NCBI GenBank assembly: GCA_963758945.1
Contig: CAVWXY010000023.1
Location: 1 to 64,000, forward strand
Origin: VAZQ01 sp963758945
Lineage (GTDB): Bacteria; Pseudomonadota; Alphaproteobacteria; Rhizobiales; Xanthobacteraceae
Direction: 5' to 3'
Length of the DNA: 64,000 nucleotides
This document shows, piece after piece, positions 49,111 to 57,787 of the stretch. The translations under genes and the position numbers were made by a program. Position 1 is the stretch's first letter; every line of letters starts with the position of its first letter. Under the pieces are notes generated by a model, which made no database searches, was not told the DNA's origin, and was given only the letters and a program-made list of their open reading frames with translations.

Positions 49111-49998
49111 TCATGCCCCGCGCAGGTAGCGAATGATGCCGGAGAAATCGACGTTGCCGTCGCCGCTGTCGACGAAGCGCTCGTAGACCGCAGCCGCGCC
49201 GGCGCCGAGCGGCGTGGTGGCGCGCGTGGCGCGCGCGGCGCCTTGCGCCAGCTTCAGGTCCTTGAGCATCATGGCCGCCGTGAAGCCCGCCTGGTAGTCG
49301 CGGTTCGCGGGCGAGGTCGGCACCAGGCCGGGAACCGGGCAATAGCTGGTCATCGACCAGCACTGCCCGGACGACCTCGAAGAGATGTCGAACAGCTTCT
49401 GCGCGTCGAGGCCGAGCTTCTCGGCGAGCAGAAACGCTTCGGCAACTACGATCATCGATGCGCCGAGGATCATGTTGTTGCAGATCTTTGCGGCTTGGCC
49501 GTTGCCGGGCCCGCCGGCGTGCACAATGGTCTTGCCCATGGCCTCCAAGAGCGGCCGCGCGCGCGCGAAGGCGTCGTCTCCGCCGCCGACCATGAAGGTG
49601 AGCGTCGCCGCCTGCGCGCCCGCGACGCCGCCCGACACCGGCGCATCGACCATGGCGAGACCCCGCGCCTGCGCGGCCTGCGCCACCGCGCGCGCGGTCT
49701 CCACGTCAATCGTCGAAGAATCTACGAGCAGCGTCGCGGGCGCGACCGCCGCGAGCACGCCGCCGTCACCGAGATAGACCTCGCGCACCTGCTCGCCCGC
49801 GGGGAGCATGGTGATCACCGCATCGGCGTCCTGGCACGCATCGGAGATCGAGTGCGCTCTCATCCCGCCTTCGGCGGCGTGCCGGGCGCCGGCAGCTTCG
49901 TTCAAGTCGAAGCCCGAGACCGCGTGCCCCGCCTTGATCAGGTTCGCCGCCATCGGCAGCCCCATATTGCCGAGTCCGATGAAGCCGATCTTCGCCAT
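49111..49998 (-). CDS. mmsB: 3-hydroxyisobutyrate dehydrogenase
   Basis: 295 aa NAD-binding beta-hydroxyacid dehydrogenase. Rossmann motif IGFIGLGNMGLPMA at the N-terminus, substrate motif DAPVSGGVAGAQAATLTFMVGG (about 115), catalytic Lys in GPGNGQAAKICNN (about 168) and KDLKLA near the C-terminus. It oxidises 3-hydroxyisobutyrate to methylmalonate semialdehyde in valine degradation. ATG 49998 starts the Rossmann fold; a longer start to 50019 is possible. Last gene of the operon running from 53130. Confidence 0.93.
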   Translation of the reverse strand: MAKIGFIGLGNMGLPMAANLIKAGHAVSGFDLNEAAGARHAAEGGMRAHSISDACQDADAVITMLPAGEQVREVYLGDGGVLAAVAPATLLVDSSTIDVETARAVAQAAQARGLAMVDAPVSGGVAGAQAATLTFMVGGGDDAFARARPLLEAMGKTIVHAGGPGNGQAAKICNNMILGASMIVVAEAFLLAEKLGLDAQKLFDISSRSSGQCWSMTSYCPVPGLVPTSPANRDYQAGFTAAMMLKDLKLAQGAARATRATTPLGAGAAAVYERFVDSGDGNVDFSGIIRYLRGA

Positions 49999-50034
49999 GC
50001 GGTCCTCCGCTGCGGCCATTGTCGTTGCGCCGGA

Positions 50035-50475
50035 TCACTCCGGCTGCTCGCGCGCGGCCATCAGCGCGAGCCCCAGATAGGCGGCGAGCAGCAGCAGCTC
50101 GATCGCGATGACCCATACGCTTCCGCCGAAAATCTGCGGAAACAACAGCTCCACCGCCGCCATGGAGATCACCGAGGTGAGCCACACGACCGCGCCCCAC
50201 GGCGCGGCCAGCCATAGCCCCACCCCGGCCACCGGATCGATGATCGCGAAGAACACGGTCGCGACCTGATATGGCGTCGAATAGGAATCGAAGCCGGACG
50301 GGAACGGCGCGCCGATGCCGCAGACGATCGCCCAATGATAGAGGCCCTTCAACAGCGACAGGCCAGCCATCACCCGCAGGAACAGGACCAGCCGGTGCGA
50401 CCATCGCCTGCCTTCGCTTTCGCCCTCGTCGGCCTGCACGGGCTCGAGCGTCTGCTGCTGCTCCGTGTTGCTCAT
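50035..50475 (-). CDS. DUF6163-like membrane protein
   Basis: 146 aa with four predicted membrane segments (about 30-50, 65-88, 92-115, 120-138) and an acidic N-terminus (SNTEQQQTLEPVQADEGES). In Rhizobiales a DUF6163 protein lies in the same operon as valine-degradation genes or LdtR. ATG 50475 overlaps the stop of the upstream hydrolase gene by 4 nt (ATGA), so expression is coupled. Function unknown. Confidence 0.78.
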   Translation of the reverse strand: MSNTEQQQTLEPVQADEGESEGRRWSHRLVLFLRVMAGLSLLKGLYHWAIVCGIGAPFPSGFDSYSTPYQVATVFFAIIDPVAGVGLWLAAPWGAVVWLTSVISMAAVELLFPQIFGGSVWVIAIELLLLAAYLGLALMAAREQPE

Positions 50476-51542
50476 GCCAGGTCGAGCTCGTCGGCGAGGG
50501 GCGCGAAATGGCGCTCCACCTCCGCCGCGCTCACCGCGGAGAGCGTGGACGGCTGCCAGCGCGGCGCCTGGTCCTTGTCGATGATCACCGCTCTGATCCC
50601 TTCGTAGAGGTCGTGTCCGTGGACGATGCGCGAGACGATGCGGAATTCGGTGCGCATGCAGGCGGCGAAATCGAGCGCCGCGCCGCGCCGCATCTGCTCG
50701 CGCGTGATCTTGAGACTCGTCGGCGATTTTGTGCGCATCAAGGCGGCCGCGGCGGCCGCGAAGCCCGCCTCGGGTCCGCCGCCGGCGCCTTCGGCGTCGA
50801 GCGCAGCGAGGATGTCCTCGACCCGCTCGGCCTTGAACAGCTGGTCGATGGCCGCGCCCCGCGCCGCGACCGGTCCGGCGGCCGCAGGCTGCGCAAAGGC
50901 GCCGAGCAGCGCGTCCACCGGCACCGTGCCGCACAGCGCCTCGATCAACTCGGGAAACCGCGCCGAGGCGACCCGGTGCGTGGCAAGGCCGGCGGCGGCG
51001 CCATCATCGGCGCCGAGCCGCTCGCCCGTGAGCGCGCAATAGGTGCCGAGCGCGCCGGGCATGCGCGGCAGAAACCAGGTGGCCCCGATGTCGGGAAAGA
51101 AGCCGATGCCCACCTCGGGCATGGCGAAGACGAACTTGTCGCCGGCCACGCGATGCGACCCGTGCACCGAGATGCCGACCCCGCCGCCCATCACGACGCC
51201 GTCGATCAGCGCGACGTACGGCTTGCGATAGCGCTTTATGCGGGCGTTGAGCGCATATTCCGCGCGGAAATAGCCGAGCGCCTCCTGGGTGCGTCCGGCA
51301 CGCCCGAGATCGTAGAGCGCGCGCAAATCCCCGCCCGCCGAGAACGCGCGCCCGCCGTCGGCGGTGATGATTACGCGCGTGACCGCGGGATCGCTCTCCC
51401 ATTCGGAGAGTTGCCGCCCCAAGGCATGCACCATGTCGAGCGACACCGCATTGAGCGCCCGCGGCCGGTTGAGCGTGACGAGGCCGGCGGCGCCCTGCCG
51501 CGCGAACAGGAGGTCGGACGCGTTCGCGCCCGCCGCGCTCAC
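50472..51542 (-). CDS. 3-hydroxyisobutyryl-CoA hydrolase (enoyl-CoA hydratase/isomerase fold)
   Basis: 356 aa of the HIBCH-type crotonase family, which is longer than ordinary enoyl-CoA hydratases. Motifs: VTLNRPRALNAVSLDMV, ITADGGRAFSAGGDLRALYDLG, DGVVMGGGVGISVHGSHRVAGDKFVFAMPEVGIGFFPDIGATWFLPRM (in pieces) and SPTSLKITREQMRRG. It releases 3-hydroxyisobutyrate from the CoA thioester. GTG 51542 overlaps the TGA of the DUF1772 gene and is the best start for coupling. Confidence 0.9.
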   Translation of the reverse strand: MSAAGANASDLLFARQGAAGLVTLNRPRALNAVSLDMVHALGRQLSEWESDPAVTRVIITADGGRAFSAGGDLRALYDLGRAGRTQEALGYFRAEYALNARIKRYRKPYVALIDGVVMGGGVGISVHGSHRVAGDKFVFAMPEVGIGFFPDIGATWFLPRMPGALGTYCALTGERLGADDGAAAGLATHRVASARFPELIEALCGTVPVDALLGAFAQPAAAGPVAARGAAIDQLFKAERVEDILAALDAEGAGGGPEAGFAAAAAALMRTKSPTSLKITREQMRRGAALDFAACMRTEFRIVSRIVHGHDLYEGIRAVIIDKDQAPRWQPSTLSAVSAAEVERHFAPLADELDLA

Positions 51543-51982
51543 GCGCTCGCCCACAGATAGACCACCGTGGCGGCGGCCCCGAGCGCGGTGCGGCCGGCAT
51601 GCAGCCGGCCCCAGCTCTCGATCAGGGCGCGGGTCTTGGCATTCGCCTCGTCGGGCGGCGTCGCCTCGAGGCGCTTGTTGACGGGAAGGATCGCAGTCAG
51701 CGTGTAGGGCCAGTTGGCGAAGATCAGCGCGGCACCGGCGAGCCAGCGCCAGTCGCGCGCGAACCAGAACGCCAGCAGCCCGAACAGCGCCGAAGCAAGC
51801 GCGAGGCTCGCCTGCATGGCGAAGCCGCCGGCATAGCTCGGCTTCCATTGTGCGAGCAGCGCCTTGTCGTCGAGACCGAGCCGCGCCGGCTGTTCGGCCA
51901 CGTTGATGTAGGCGGCGGCGCCGGTGAAGGCCGCGGCGGTGACGAGCGCGAGTTGTTGGCTGACGACGAGCGCGGACGGCAT
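51539..51982 (-). CDS. DUF1772 membrane protein
   Basis: 147 aa with four hydrophobic segments and the DUF1772 sequence pattern (ALVTAAAFTGAAAYINVAEQPARL near the start, then NWPYTLTAILPVNKRLEATPP). Homologues include anthrone-oxygenase-like and uncharacterised membrane proteins. It lies 8 nt after the acyl-CoA dehydrogenase stop and its stop overlaps the next gene. Its role in the operon is not known. Confidence 0.85.
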   Translation of the reverse strand: MPSALVVSQQLALVTAAAFTGAAAYINVAEQPARLGLDDKALLAQWKPSYAGGFAMQASLALASALFGLLAFWFARDWRWLAGAALIFANWPYTLTAILPVNKRLEATPPDEANAKTRALIESWGRLHAGRTALGAAATVVYLWASA

Positions 51983-51990
51983 GCGCGACC

Positions 51991-53130
51991 TCAGTTGCCC
52001 AATATATCCCGGCTCACGATCAGCCGCATCACCTCGTTCGTGCCTTCGAGAATTTGATGCGCGCGCAGGTCTCGCAACACCCGCTCGATGGGATGATCAC
52101 GCAGGTAACCGTAGCCGCCGTGCAGCTGCAGGCAGCCGTTGACCACGGCGAAGCCGGTGTCGGTTGCAAGCCGCTTGGCCATCGCCGCCAGCCGCGTGGC
52201 GCCGGGCTCGCGCCGATCCAGCGCCATCGCCGCCCGGTAGAGCATCAGCCGCGCCGCCTCGAGCTCGGTCGCATAGTCGGCGACGCGGAACTGCAGCGCT
52301 TGCATATCCGCCAGCCGGGTGCCGAACTGCCTTCTCTGCTTCATGTAGTCGATGGTACGGTCGAGGCAAAACTGTGCACCGCCGAGAGAGCAGGCCGCGA
52401 TATTGAGGCGTCCGCCGTCGAGCGCGCGCATTGCGATCTTGAAGCCCTCGCCCTCGGCGCCGACGCGGTTCGCGGCCGGGACGCGGCACCCTTCGAGCGT
52501 AACCATCGCGGTCGGCTGTGAGTGCCAACCGAGCTTCTTCTCTTGCGCGTCGAAGGAAAGCCCGGGCGTGCCGTTCTCGACCAGAAAGCAGGAAATGCCG
52601 CGCGGTCCGCCCTCCCCCGTTCGCGCCATCACGAGGTAGACGTCGGAGATCCCGCCGCCGGAAATGAACGCCTTGCTGCCGTCCAGCAGGTAATGGTCGC
52701 GCTCGCGCCGCGCGCGCGTCCTCAGGCTCGCGGCGTCCGAGCCGGACTCGGGCTCGGTGAGGCAGTAGCTGCCGAACTTCGCCATGCTGCAGAGCTCGGG
52801 AAGAAAGCGTCCCCGCAGCTCGCTCGAGGCGTAGGCATCGATCATCCATGCCACCATGTTGTGGATCGAGATATAGGCGGCGGTGGAGGGGCAGCCCTGC
52901 GCCAGCTCTTCGAAGATCAAGGCGGCATCGAGCCGCGACAGGCCGGATCCGCCGAAGTCGGTGCTCACATAAATCCCGCCGAAGCCGAGCGCGGCCGCGC
53001 GGCGCAGCGTGTCCGCAGGGAACACCTCGTCCTCGTCCCAATGGCTGGCGAAGGGCGCCATGTCCTCCCGCGCGAAGGCGCCGGCGGTGTCTTTGATGGC
53101 GCGCTGCTCCTCGCTGAGGTCGAAATCCAT
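51991..53130 (-). CDS. Acyl-CoA dehydrogenase (isobutyryl-CoA type)
   Basis: 379 aa. FAD and substrate motifs YCLTEPESGSDAASLRTRA, WHSQPTAMVTLEGCRVPAANRVGAEGEGFKIAM (in pieces), MKQRRQFGTRLADMQALQFRVAD and the C-terminal catalytic Glu in HQILEGTNEVMRLIVSRDIL. Together with the downstream hydrolase and dehydrogenase it builds the oxidation of a short branched acyl-CoA (isobutyryl-CoA). First gene of the operon; ATG 53130. Confidence 0.93.
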   Translation of the reverse strand: MDFDLSEEQRAIKDTAGAFAREDMAPFASHWDEDEVFPADTLRRAAALGFGGIYVSTDFGGSGLSRLDAALIFEELAQGCPSTAAYISIHNMVAWMIDAYASSELRGRFLPELCSMAKFGSYCLTEPESGSDAASLRTRARRERDHYLLDGSKAFISGGGISDVYLVMARTGEGGPRGISCFLVENGTPGLSFDAQEKKLGWHSQPTAMVTLEGCRVPAANRVGAEGEGFKIAMRALDGGRLNIAACSLGGAQFCLDRTIDYMKQRRQFGTRLADMQALQFRVADYATELEAARLMLYRAAMALDRREPGATRLAAMAKRLATDTGFAVVNGCLQLHGGYGYLRDHPIERVLRDLRAHQILEGTNEVMRLIVSRDILGN

Positions 53131-53204
53131 GCGGCAGCGTTAATGCCCGTATTTTCCGGCGTCAATTGAAAGGTGCAGCGCGCGGGGGAACGGGCCGCCC
53201 GCGC

Positions 53205-53573
53205 TCACCCGAACAGCCACGAGCCCGGATTTGCAATGGGCTTGTTGTCGTTCAATGCGAGCACGCCCTTGACGTTGCGCACGAGCGACCAGACGAACCA
53301 CCAGACCAATATGGCAATACCGACGATGACGACGCTCAGGATGGCGCCGATCACGATATACAGCACGCCGATCCAGAAGGTGCGAATTTGAAAGCGGTAA
53401 TGCGTGCTCAGAAACGGATCAGCCGAGCCGATCTGCACGTGCGCGACGATGACGCCGATCAGCGCCGTTATTCCCATGAAATACGCCACCAGATAGAGGA
53501 TGTAGACGATCAGAGCGAGCTGTTTGCCCGACAGCGCGGGTTGCTGGGACTGCTCGGGTACCGGAGCCGACAT
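53205..53573 (-). CDS. DUF4870-family membrane protein
   Basis: 122 aa with three to four hydrophobic segments (LIVYILYLVAYFMGITALIGVIVAHV, FWIGVLYIVIGAILSVVIVGIAILVWWFVWSLVRN in pieces). The pattern with DPFLSTHYRFQIRTFW between segments is the DUF4870 core. Cytoplasmic N-terminus rich in Pro and Gln (MSAPVPEQSQQP). ATG 53573 is favoured over a longer frame to 53660. Function unknown. Confidence 0.82.
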   Translation of the reverse strand: MSAPVPEQSQQPALSGKQLALIVYILYLVAYFMGITALIGVIVAHVQIGSADPFLSTHYRFQIRTFWIGVLYIVIGAILSVVIVGIAILVWWFVWSLVRNVKGVLALNDNKPIANPGSWLFG

Positions 53574-53659
53574 GAAAGCCCTCGCGTAAGACGATCGCCG
53601 GCCCACATGGTGGCACGACGAAAGCAACTCCGGCAACGCAGCCGCGCGCGCGCGCCACA

Positions 53660-53824
53660 CTCAATGGAAAAACAAGCCCCGATGCGCTCGTCGGCCTCGC
53701 CATCGGCGGCGGCTCGAATTTCTTGGTGCGCGATCGCATCACCAGCGGCCATCTCGAAGCCGCGCATCTTGGCGGCTACGGGGTCAAGACCTGGGGCGCG
53801 CTCTATCGGCGGGCGAGCTGGCTT
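53660..53824 (+). pseudogene. Fragment of an autotransporter beta-barrel domain
   Basis: A plus-strand frame of about 55 codons (read through 53660-53824) gives NGKTSPDALVGLAIGGGSN, then FLVRDRITSGHLEAAHLGG and YGVKTWGALYRRASW. The order alternating Gly/aromatic strand, AAHLGxYGVKTWGALY, is the autotransporter/OMP beta-domain pattern of rhizobial proteins. No start, no signal and no C-terminal Phe strand are present, so it is a decayed piece. Confidence 0.5.
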
Positions 53825-53827
53825 GCT

Positions 53828-55096
53828 TTACCGTGCGATGGGCGGTGCCTTCGCGGCGATCATGCCGAGCGCCTGAATGATCCGGTCGACTTTCGAGATG
53901 CCGCCCAGGGCGCCGAAAGCGGTGATAACGACGGTGATGATTTGGCCCGCCGGCGTTGCCGCGCCGACCACCCCGACCGCCTGCAGGATGGCCAACACGG
54001 CGTAGGCCACGATCGACAAGGCGGTCTTCTTGCCGGCGAGCGCCTGCCCGCCGAGCATGTTGTCGATCGGGGACAGGATCGGCGGGTTTGCGGTTCCCGC
54101 GGCGGCTCCCGGTTGCAGCAGTCCCGGCTGGCGGCCGAGGAACGCAGCGAGAATGAGCTGCAGCACGTTGCCCGCGTCCGGCTGGCCGGCGCTCGGCACG
54201 CTGGGCGCCGAAGGCTGCGTCTTGAGCAAAGCATTGAGCAGCAGGTGCAGAATTTCCTGCGCCTTCGCGCCGTCGATCGGCACATGCGGGCGGACGAGCG
54301 CGTCCGCGAGCGCTTGCTGCGTCACGCGGTCGGCTACGCCTGTTGCCGGCAGGCCGTGGGCGCTCTGGAACGCGCTCACCGCCGCGGAGGTGATCGGACC
54401 GAACTCGCCGTCGATATCGCCGACGGCAAAACCCAGTTGCGCCAGCGAGGCCTGCAACTGCCGCACCCGTTCTCCGACCGAGCCCATCGCGAGCGAGCCG
54501 GTATCGGCAGTCGGGACGTCGGCGGTACCGTCGAATCGCACGGACGCGTCGAGCTCCATCATCCGTTTCAGTATCGGGATCGTGCCGCACTGCTTGTCGA
54601 CCGCGTTGCGATCGAATTGGCGGTCGGCGACGTACTTGCCGCTGTCGTAATTCGTGGAAAACGACCACAGATACGGCGAGTTGATGCCGTTCTTGCGGTA
54701 GCCGAACCCGTTGAATTTCTCGATCTCGTAGCAGGTCCGTTCCGGCGTCCAATGGTCGACCTTGTCGAGCCCGTCGTGCTGCAGGGCGTCGACGGCGCCG
54801 GCCTCCCATGTCGGGAACGGTCCCCGCCCGGCAGGAACGAGCCTCGTCGTGCGATTTAACGGCTCGCCATTGCCGAGATACGTTCCAAAGTCGGCGTCGG
54901 ACTCGCGCTGATGCAGAACGGCGATAACCGACCAGGGCACGCCGGTGGCGCCCGCTACCTTTTCATAGCGCGGTTTGTGACCGATCAACGCCCGCGCGAT
55001 GCGATCCACCTCCCCCGCCCGTCCGGGACGCACTTGCATACGTCGCCAGAGTTCGGCGTAGTCGGCTTTGAATTCTTCGAATTGTGCCGCCATCAT
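53828..55096 (-). CDS. Lysozyme-like muramidase with PG-binding domain and holin-like tail
   Basis: 422 aa. Residues about 1-170: lysozyme-family fold (COG5526 type) with candidate Glu65 in VIAVLHQRESDADFGTY, TPERTCYEIEKFNGFGY and SPYLWSFSTNY. Residues about 205-270: PG_binding_1 repeat (GERVRQLQASLAQLGF, DIDGEFGPITSAAVSAFQ). Residues about 335-422: a hydrophobic module LSPIDNMLGGQALAGKKTAL...YAVLAILQAVGVVGAAT...GQIITVVITAFGALGGISKVDRIIQALG, shared with the next gene, with two membrane-like helices. No signal peptide. Probably cuts glycan strands of peptidoglycan. Paired with the upstream endopeptidase gene (41-nt gap). Confidence 0.88.
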   Translation of the reverse strand: MMAAQFEEFKADYAELWRRMQVRPGRAGEVDRIARALIGHKPRYEKVAGATGVPWSVIAVLHQRESDADFGTYLGNGEPLNRTTRLVPAGRGPFPTWEAGAVDALQHDGLDKVDHWTPERTCYEIEKFNGFGYRKNGINSPYLWSFSTNYDSGKYVADRQFDRNAVDKQCGTIPILKRMMELDASVRFDGTADVPTADTGSLAMGSVGERVRQLQASLAQLGFAVGDIDGEFGPITSAAVSAFQSAHGLPATGVADRVTQQALADALVRPHVPIDGAKAQEILHLLLNALLKTQPSAPSVPSAGQPDAGNVLQLILAAFLGRQPGLLQPGAAAGTANPPILSPIDNMLGGQALAGKKTALSIVAYAVLAILQAVGVVGAATPAGQIITVVITAFGALGGISKVDRIIQALGMIAAKAPPIAR

Positions 55097-55137
55097 CGAC
55101 CCCCATCACCGCAGCGCCGGCATGGCGCGAATCCGGT

Positions 55138-56481
55138 TTACCTCCGCGCGGCCGGTGGCTTCGCCGCCATCAGTCCGAGAATCTGAACGACCCGATCGAT
55201 CTTGGCGACGCCGCCCAGCCCGCCGAAGGCCGCGATCAACGTGGTCAGGATTTGCCCCGTGGTGGTGGTGGTGGGACCGGTGGCGGTTCCAGCGACATCG
55301 ACGGCCTGCAGGACCGACAGTACGGCGTAGGCGAGGACGGCGAGCGCGGTTTTTTTTCCCGCCAGCGCTTCGCCGCCCAGCCAGCTGTCGATCGGCGACA
55401 ACACCGGCGGCTCGGTTCCGGACGGTGAAGATTCCGACGGCGCAACCGGCGCCGCGGCTGGAAGCTGCTTGCCGGCGAGCGCCGCCAGCGCGGTTTGCAG
55501 AAGCTGCGTGGTGTTCACACTCGCCGGCGCGGCCGGAGCCGGTGCTGGCGCGCCAGCGGTCTGCTTCGCGATCAAGGCATCCAACAGCACCTTGAAAACG
55601 TCCTGGAACTGCATCGTCTGAGGCTGCATGGTGGTACTCACGCCTCCATTGCCGGATCCCGGGATGTGGATTTCGGGGAGTCTTGGTCCGCCGACCACGA
55701 CGACCGACGCGGCCGGAGCAATCCCCAGGGCTTGCATGGTCGCGTCGTCGGCGTTGCCGTTAACAGGCAAGCCTTGCACCGTCTGAAAAGCCGCGACCGC
55801 GGCCCGCGTCAGCGGACCGAATTCGCCGTCGATCGGTCCGACCTGAAAGTTGCGCGCGCTCAGCGCGGTCTGCAGGGCGCGCACTTCCGGACCTTCCGAG
55901 CCTTCCGACAGGACGTCGGTCGCCCGCGGTGGGCGTCGTACGCTGACGTCTCCCGCCGAAGCGGCGGTGCCGACGCCGACCAGGTGCGGCGGCGCGTCGG
56001 CCGGATCGATCGTGAGAATATTTGGCAGCGTCGTGTCGCTCGGCAGCGGCGCCGTCTCGGTCGGCCAACGATAGGCAAGGACCCGGCTCTTGGGAAAGGC
56101 ACGGGTGGTGACCTCGTCTCCCTGGTTGCCGCCGAGCACCAGGACTTGATCGCCGTCGTCGCGGTCGTAGAACGCGACATGCCCGGTCGCGGCTTTCGGA
56201 TCCCCGCGCCAAAAAACCACAATGCAGCCGCGGCGCGGCTGCTGCTTCAGGTCCTGGCCGAATTTCTGATAGCTGCGCGCGCCGAGGCTTCCCGAGCTGC
56301 GAAAGCCGGAGAGGCGAAGGCAGGTGCCGACGAAAGCCGCGCACCATGGCGTCTCGTCGTCCTGCACCTCGGGATGGCCCGAGACGCGAAACATCTCCAC
56401 GATCTTCGGGTTGTCGACCGAGCCGTGCACCTCGCTGGTACCCTTGAAATGCGTCGCGACTGAAAACCAGGGCGCAGCCAT
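55138..56481 (-). CDS. TIGR02594-type CHAP/NlpC endopeptidase with PG-binding and holin-like tail
   Basis: 447 aa. The N-terminal TIGR02594 cysteine peptidase has Cys47 (TPWCAAFVGTCL), His101 (ATGHVAFYDR) and Asn119 (VLGGNQGDEV), the expected triad. A PG_binding_1 domain follows (about 195-260: GPEVRALQTALSARNF, DGEFGPLTRAAVAAFQ), a Pro/Ala linker, and the C-terminal module (LSPIDSWLGGEALAGKKTAL ... GGVAKIDRVVQILG) that also ends the next gene. No signal peptide. It likely cleaves peptide bridges or stems, complementing the muramidase encoded 41 nt downstream. Confidence 0.9.
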   Translation of the reverse strand: MAAPWFSVATHFKGTSEVHGSVDNPKIVEMFRVSGHPEVQDDETPWCAAFVGTCLRLSGFRSSGSLGARSYQKFGQDLKQQPRRGCIVVFWRGDPKAATGHVAFYDRDDGDQVLVLGGNQGDEVTTRAFPKSRVLAYRWPTETAPLPSDTTLPNILTIDPADAPPHLVGVGTAASAGDVSVRRPPRATDVLSEGSEGPEVRALQTALSARNFQVGPIDGEFGPLTRAAVAAFQTVQGLPVNGNADDATMQALGIAPAASVVVVGGPRLPEIHIPGSGNGGVSTTMQPQTMQFQDVFKVLLDALIAKQTAGAPAPAPAAPASVNTTQLLQTALAALAGKQLPAAAPVAPSESSPSGTEPPVLSPIDSWLGGEALAGKKTALAVLAYAVLSVLQAVDVAGTATGPTTTTTGQILTTLIAAFGGLGGVAKIDRVVQILGLMAAKPPAARR

Positions 56482-56725
56482 GCCTCCCCCCGTGAGTTGT
56501 ATGATCTATTGCACGCAACTACCATAGCACGGACGCGCCCCGGCGTGGGTGAGGGAGTTCACAGAGCGCGATGGCAAGCTCGCACGCTGTGCTACGCCCC
56601 GCCATGTGTGGGGGTGGGGCCGCGGCCGCAATCGGCGACGCTTTTTTGAACCGACGCGACCCGCCGCTGGCGGGCATCCCGCGGAGCAGTTAGAAGAAGA
56701 GCCGCCGTCAGCCTGGAGCGCCGCA

Positions 56726-57787
56726 ATGGCCATCAAATACGGCCGTCCGATCGAAGCCCGCCTCGCCCCGGTCGAGACCAGGCCGGCGCAGCGTCTCGAT
56801 CTCGCCGTCCGCCCGCGCCGTAATCGCAAGGCCGACTGGACGCGCCGTCTCGTGCGCGAGAACGCATTGTTGGTGGATGATCTGATCTGGCCGCTGTTCC
56901 TGGTCGATGGCACTAACACCCGCGTGCCGGTCGCCTCGATGCCCGGCGTCGAGCGGCTTTCGGTCGACGAGGCGGTGCGCGACGCCGAGCGCGCCGCCGC
57001 GCTTGCCATTCCCTGCCTCGCGCTGTTTCCCTATATCGATCCCGCGCGGCGCGACGAGGACGGCAGCGAGGCGCTCAATCCCGACAATCTGGTTTGCCGT
57101 GCCATCCGCGCGATCAAGCAAGCGGTGCCGCAGGTCGGCGTGCTCTGCGACGTCGCGCTTGATCCCTATACCAGCCATGGCCATGACGGCCTCGTGCGCC
57201 ACGGCACGATCGTCAACGACGAGACCGTCGAGGTGCTGGTGGAGCAGGCGCTGGTCGAGGCCGCAGCCGGCTGCGACATCATCGCGCCGTCGGACATGAT
57301 GGACGGGCGGGTCGGCGCCATCCGCGCCGCACTCGATCAGGCCGACTTCGCCGACGTGTCGATCATGGCCTATGCGGCCAAATACGCCTCAGCCTTCTAC
57401 GGGCCGTTCCGCGATGCGGTGGGCTCCTCCGCGACGCTGATCGGCGACAAGCGCACCTATCAGATGGACCCGGCCAACACCGACGAAGCGCTGCGCGAGG
57501 TCGAACTCGACATCGCGGAAGGCGCCGACATGGTGATGGTCAAACCCGGCATGCCCTATCTCGACATCCTGCGCCGGGTGACCGAGACGTTCGGCGTGCC
57601 GACCTTCGCCTACCAGGTGTCGGGCGAATATGCGATGATCATGGCGGCAGCGCAGAACGGCTGGCTCGACGGCGAGAAGGCGATGATGGAGAGCCTGATC
57701 GCCTTCAAGCGCGCCGGCGCCTGCGGCGTGCTCAGCTATTTCGCCCCGCGTGTCGCAGAGAAACTGACGAGCATCCAGCGCGCATGA
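56726..57787 (+). CDS. hemB: Delta-aminolevulinic acid dehydratase (porphobilinogen synthase)
   Basis: 353 aa enzyme joining two ALA molecules in heme and cobalamin synthesis. VRENALLVDDLIWPLFLVDG, AVPQVGVLCDVALDPYTSHGHDG, IAPSDMMDGRVGAIR, DVSIMAYAAKYASAFYGPFRDAVGS (Schiff-base Lys) and MVMVKPGMPYLD. The metal-site loop has ALDPYTSHGHDG, that is Asp/Ala residues instead of the three Cys of zinc enzymes, so Mg2+ type, as in other alphaproteobacteria. ATG 56726 follows GGAG. Confidence 0.96.
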   Translation: MAIKYGRPIEARLAPVETRPAQRLDLAVRPRRNRKADWTRRLVRENALLVDDLIWPLFLVDGTNTRVPVASMPGVERLSVDEAVRDAERAAALAIPCLALFPYIDPARRDEDGSEALNPDNLVCRAIRAIKQAVPQVGVLCDVALDPYTSHGHDGLVRHGTIVNDETVEVLVEQALVEAAAGCDIIAPSDMMDGRVGAIRAALDQADFADVSIMAYAAKYASAFYGPFRDAVGSSATLIGDKRTYQMDPANTDEALREVELDIAEGADMVMVKPGMPYLDILRRVTETFGVPTFAYQVSGEYAMIMAAAQNGWLDGEKAMMESLIAFKRAGACGVLSYFAPRVAEKLTSIQRA

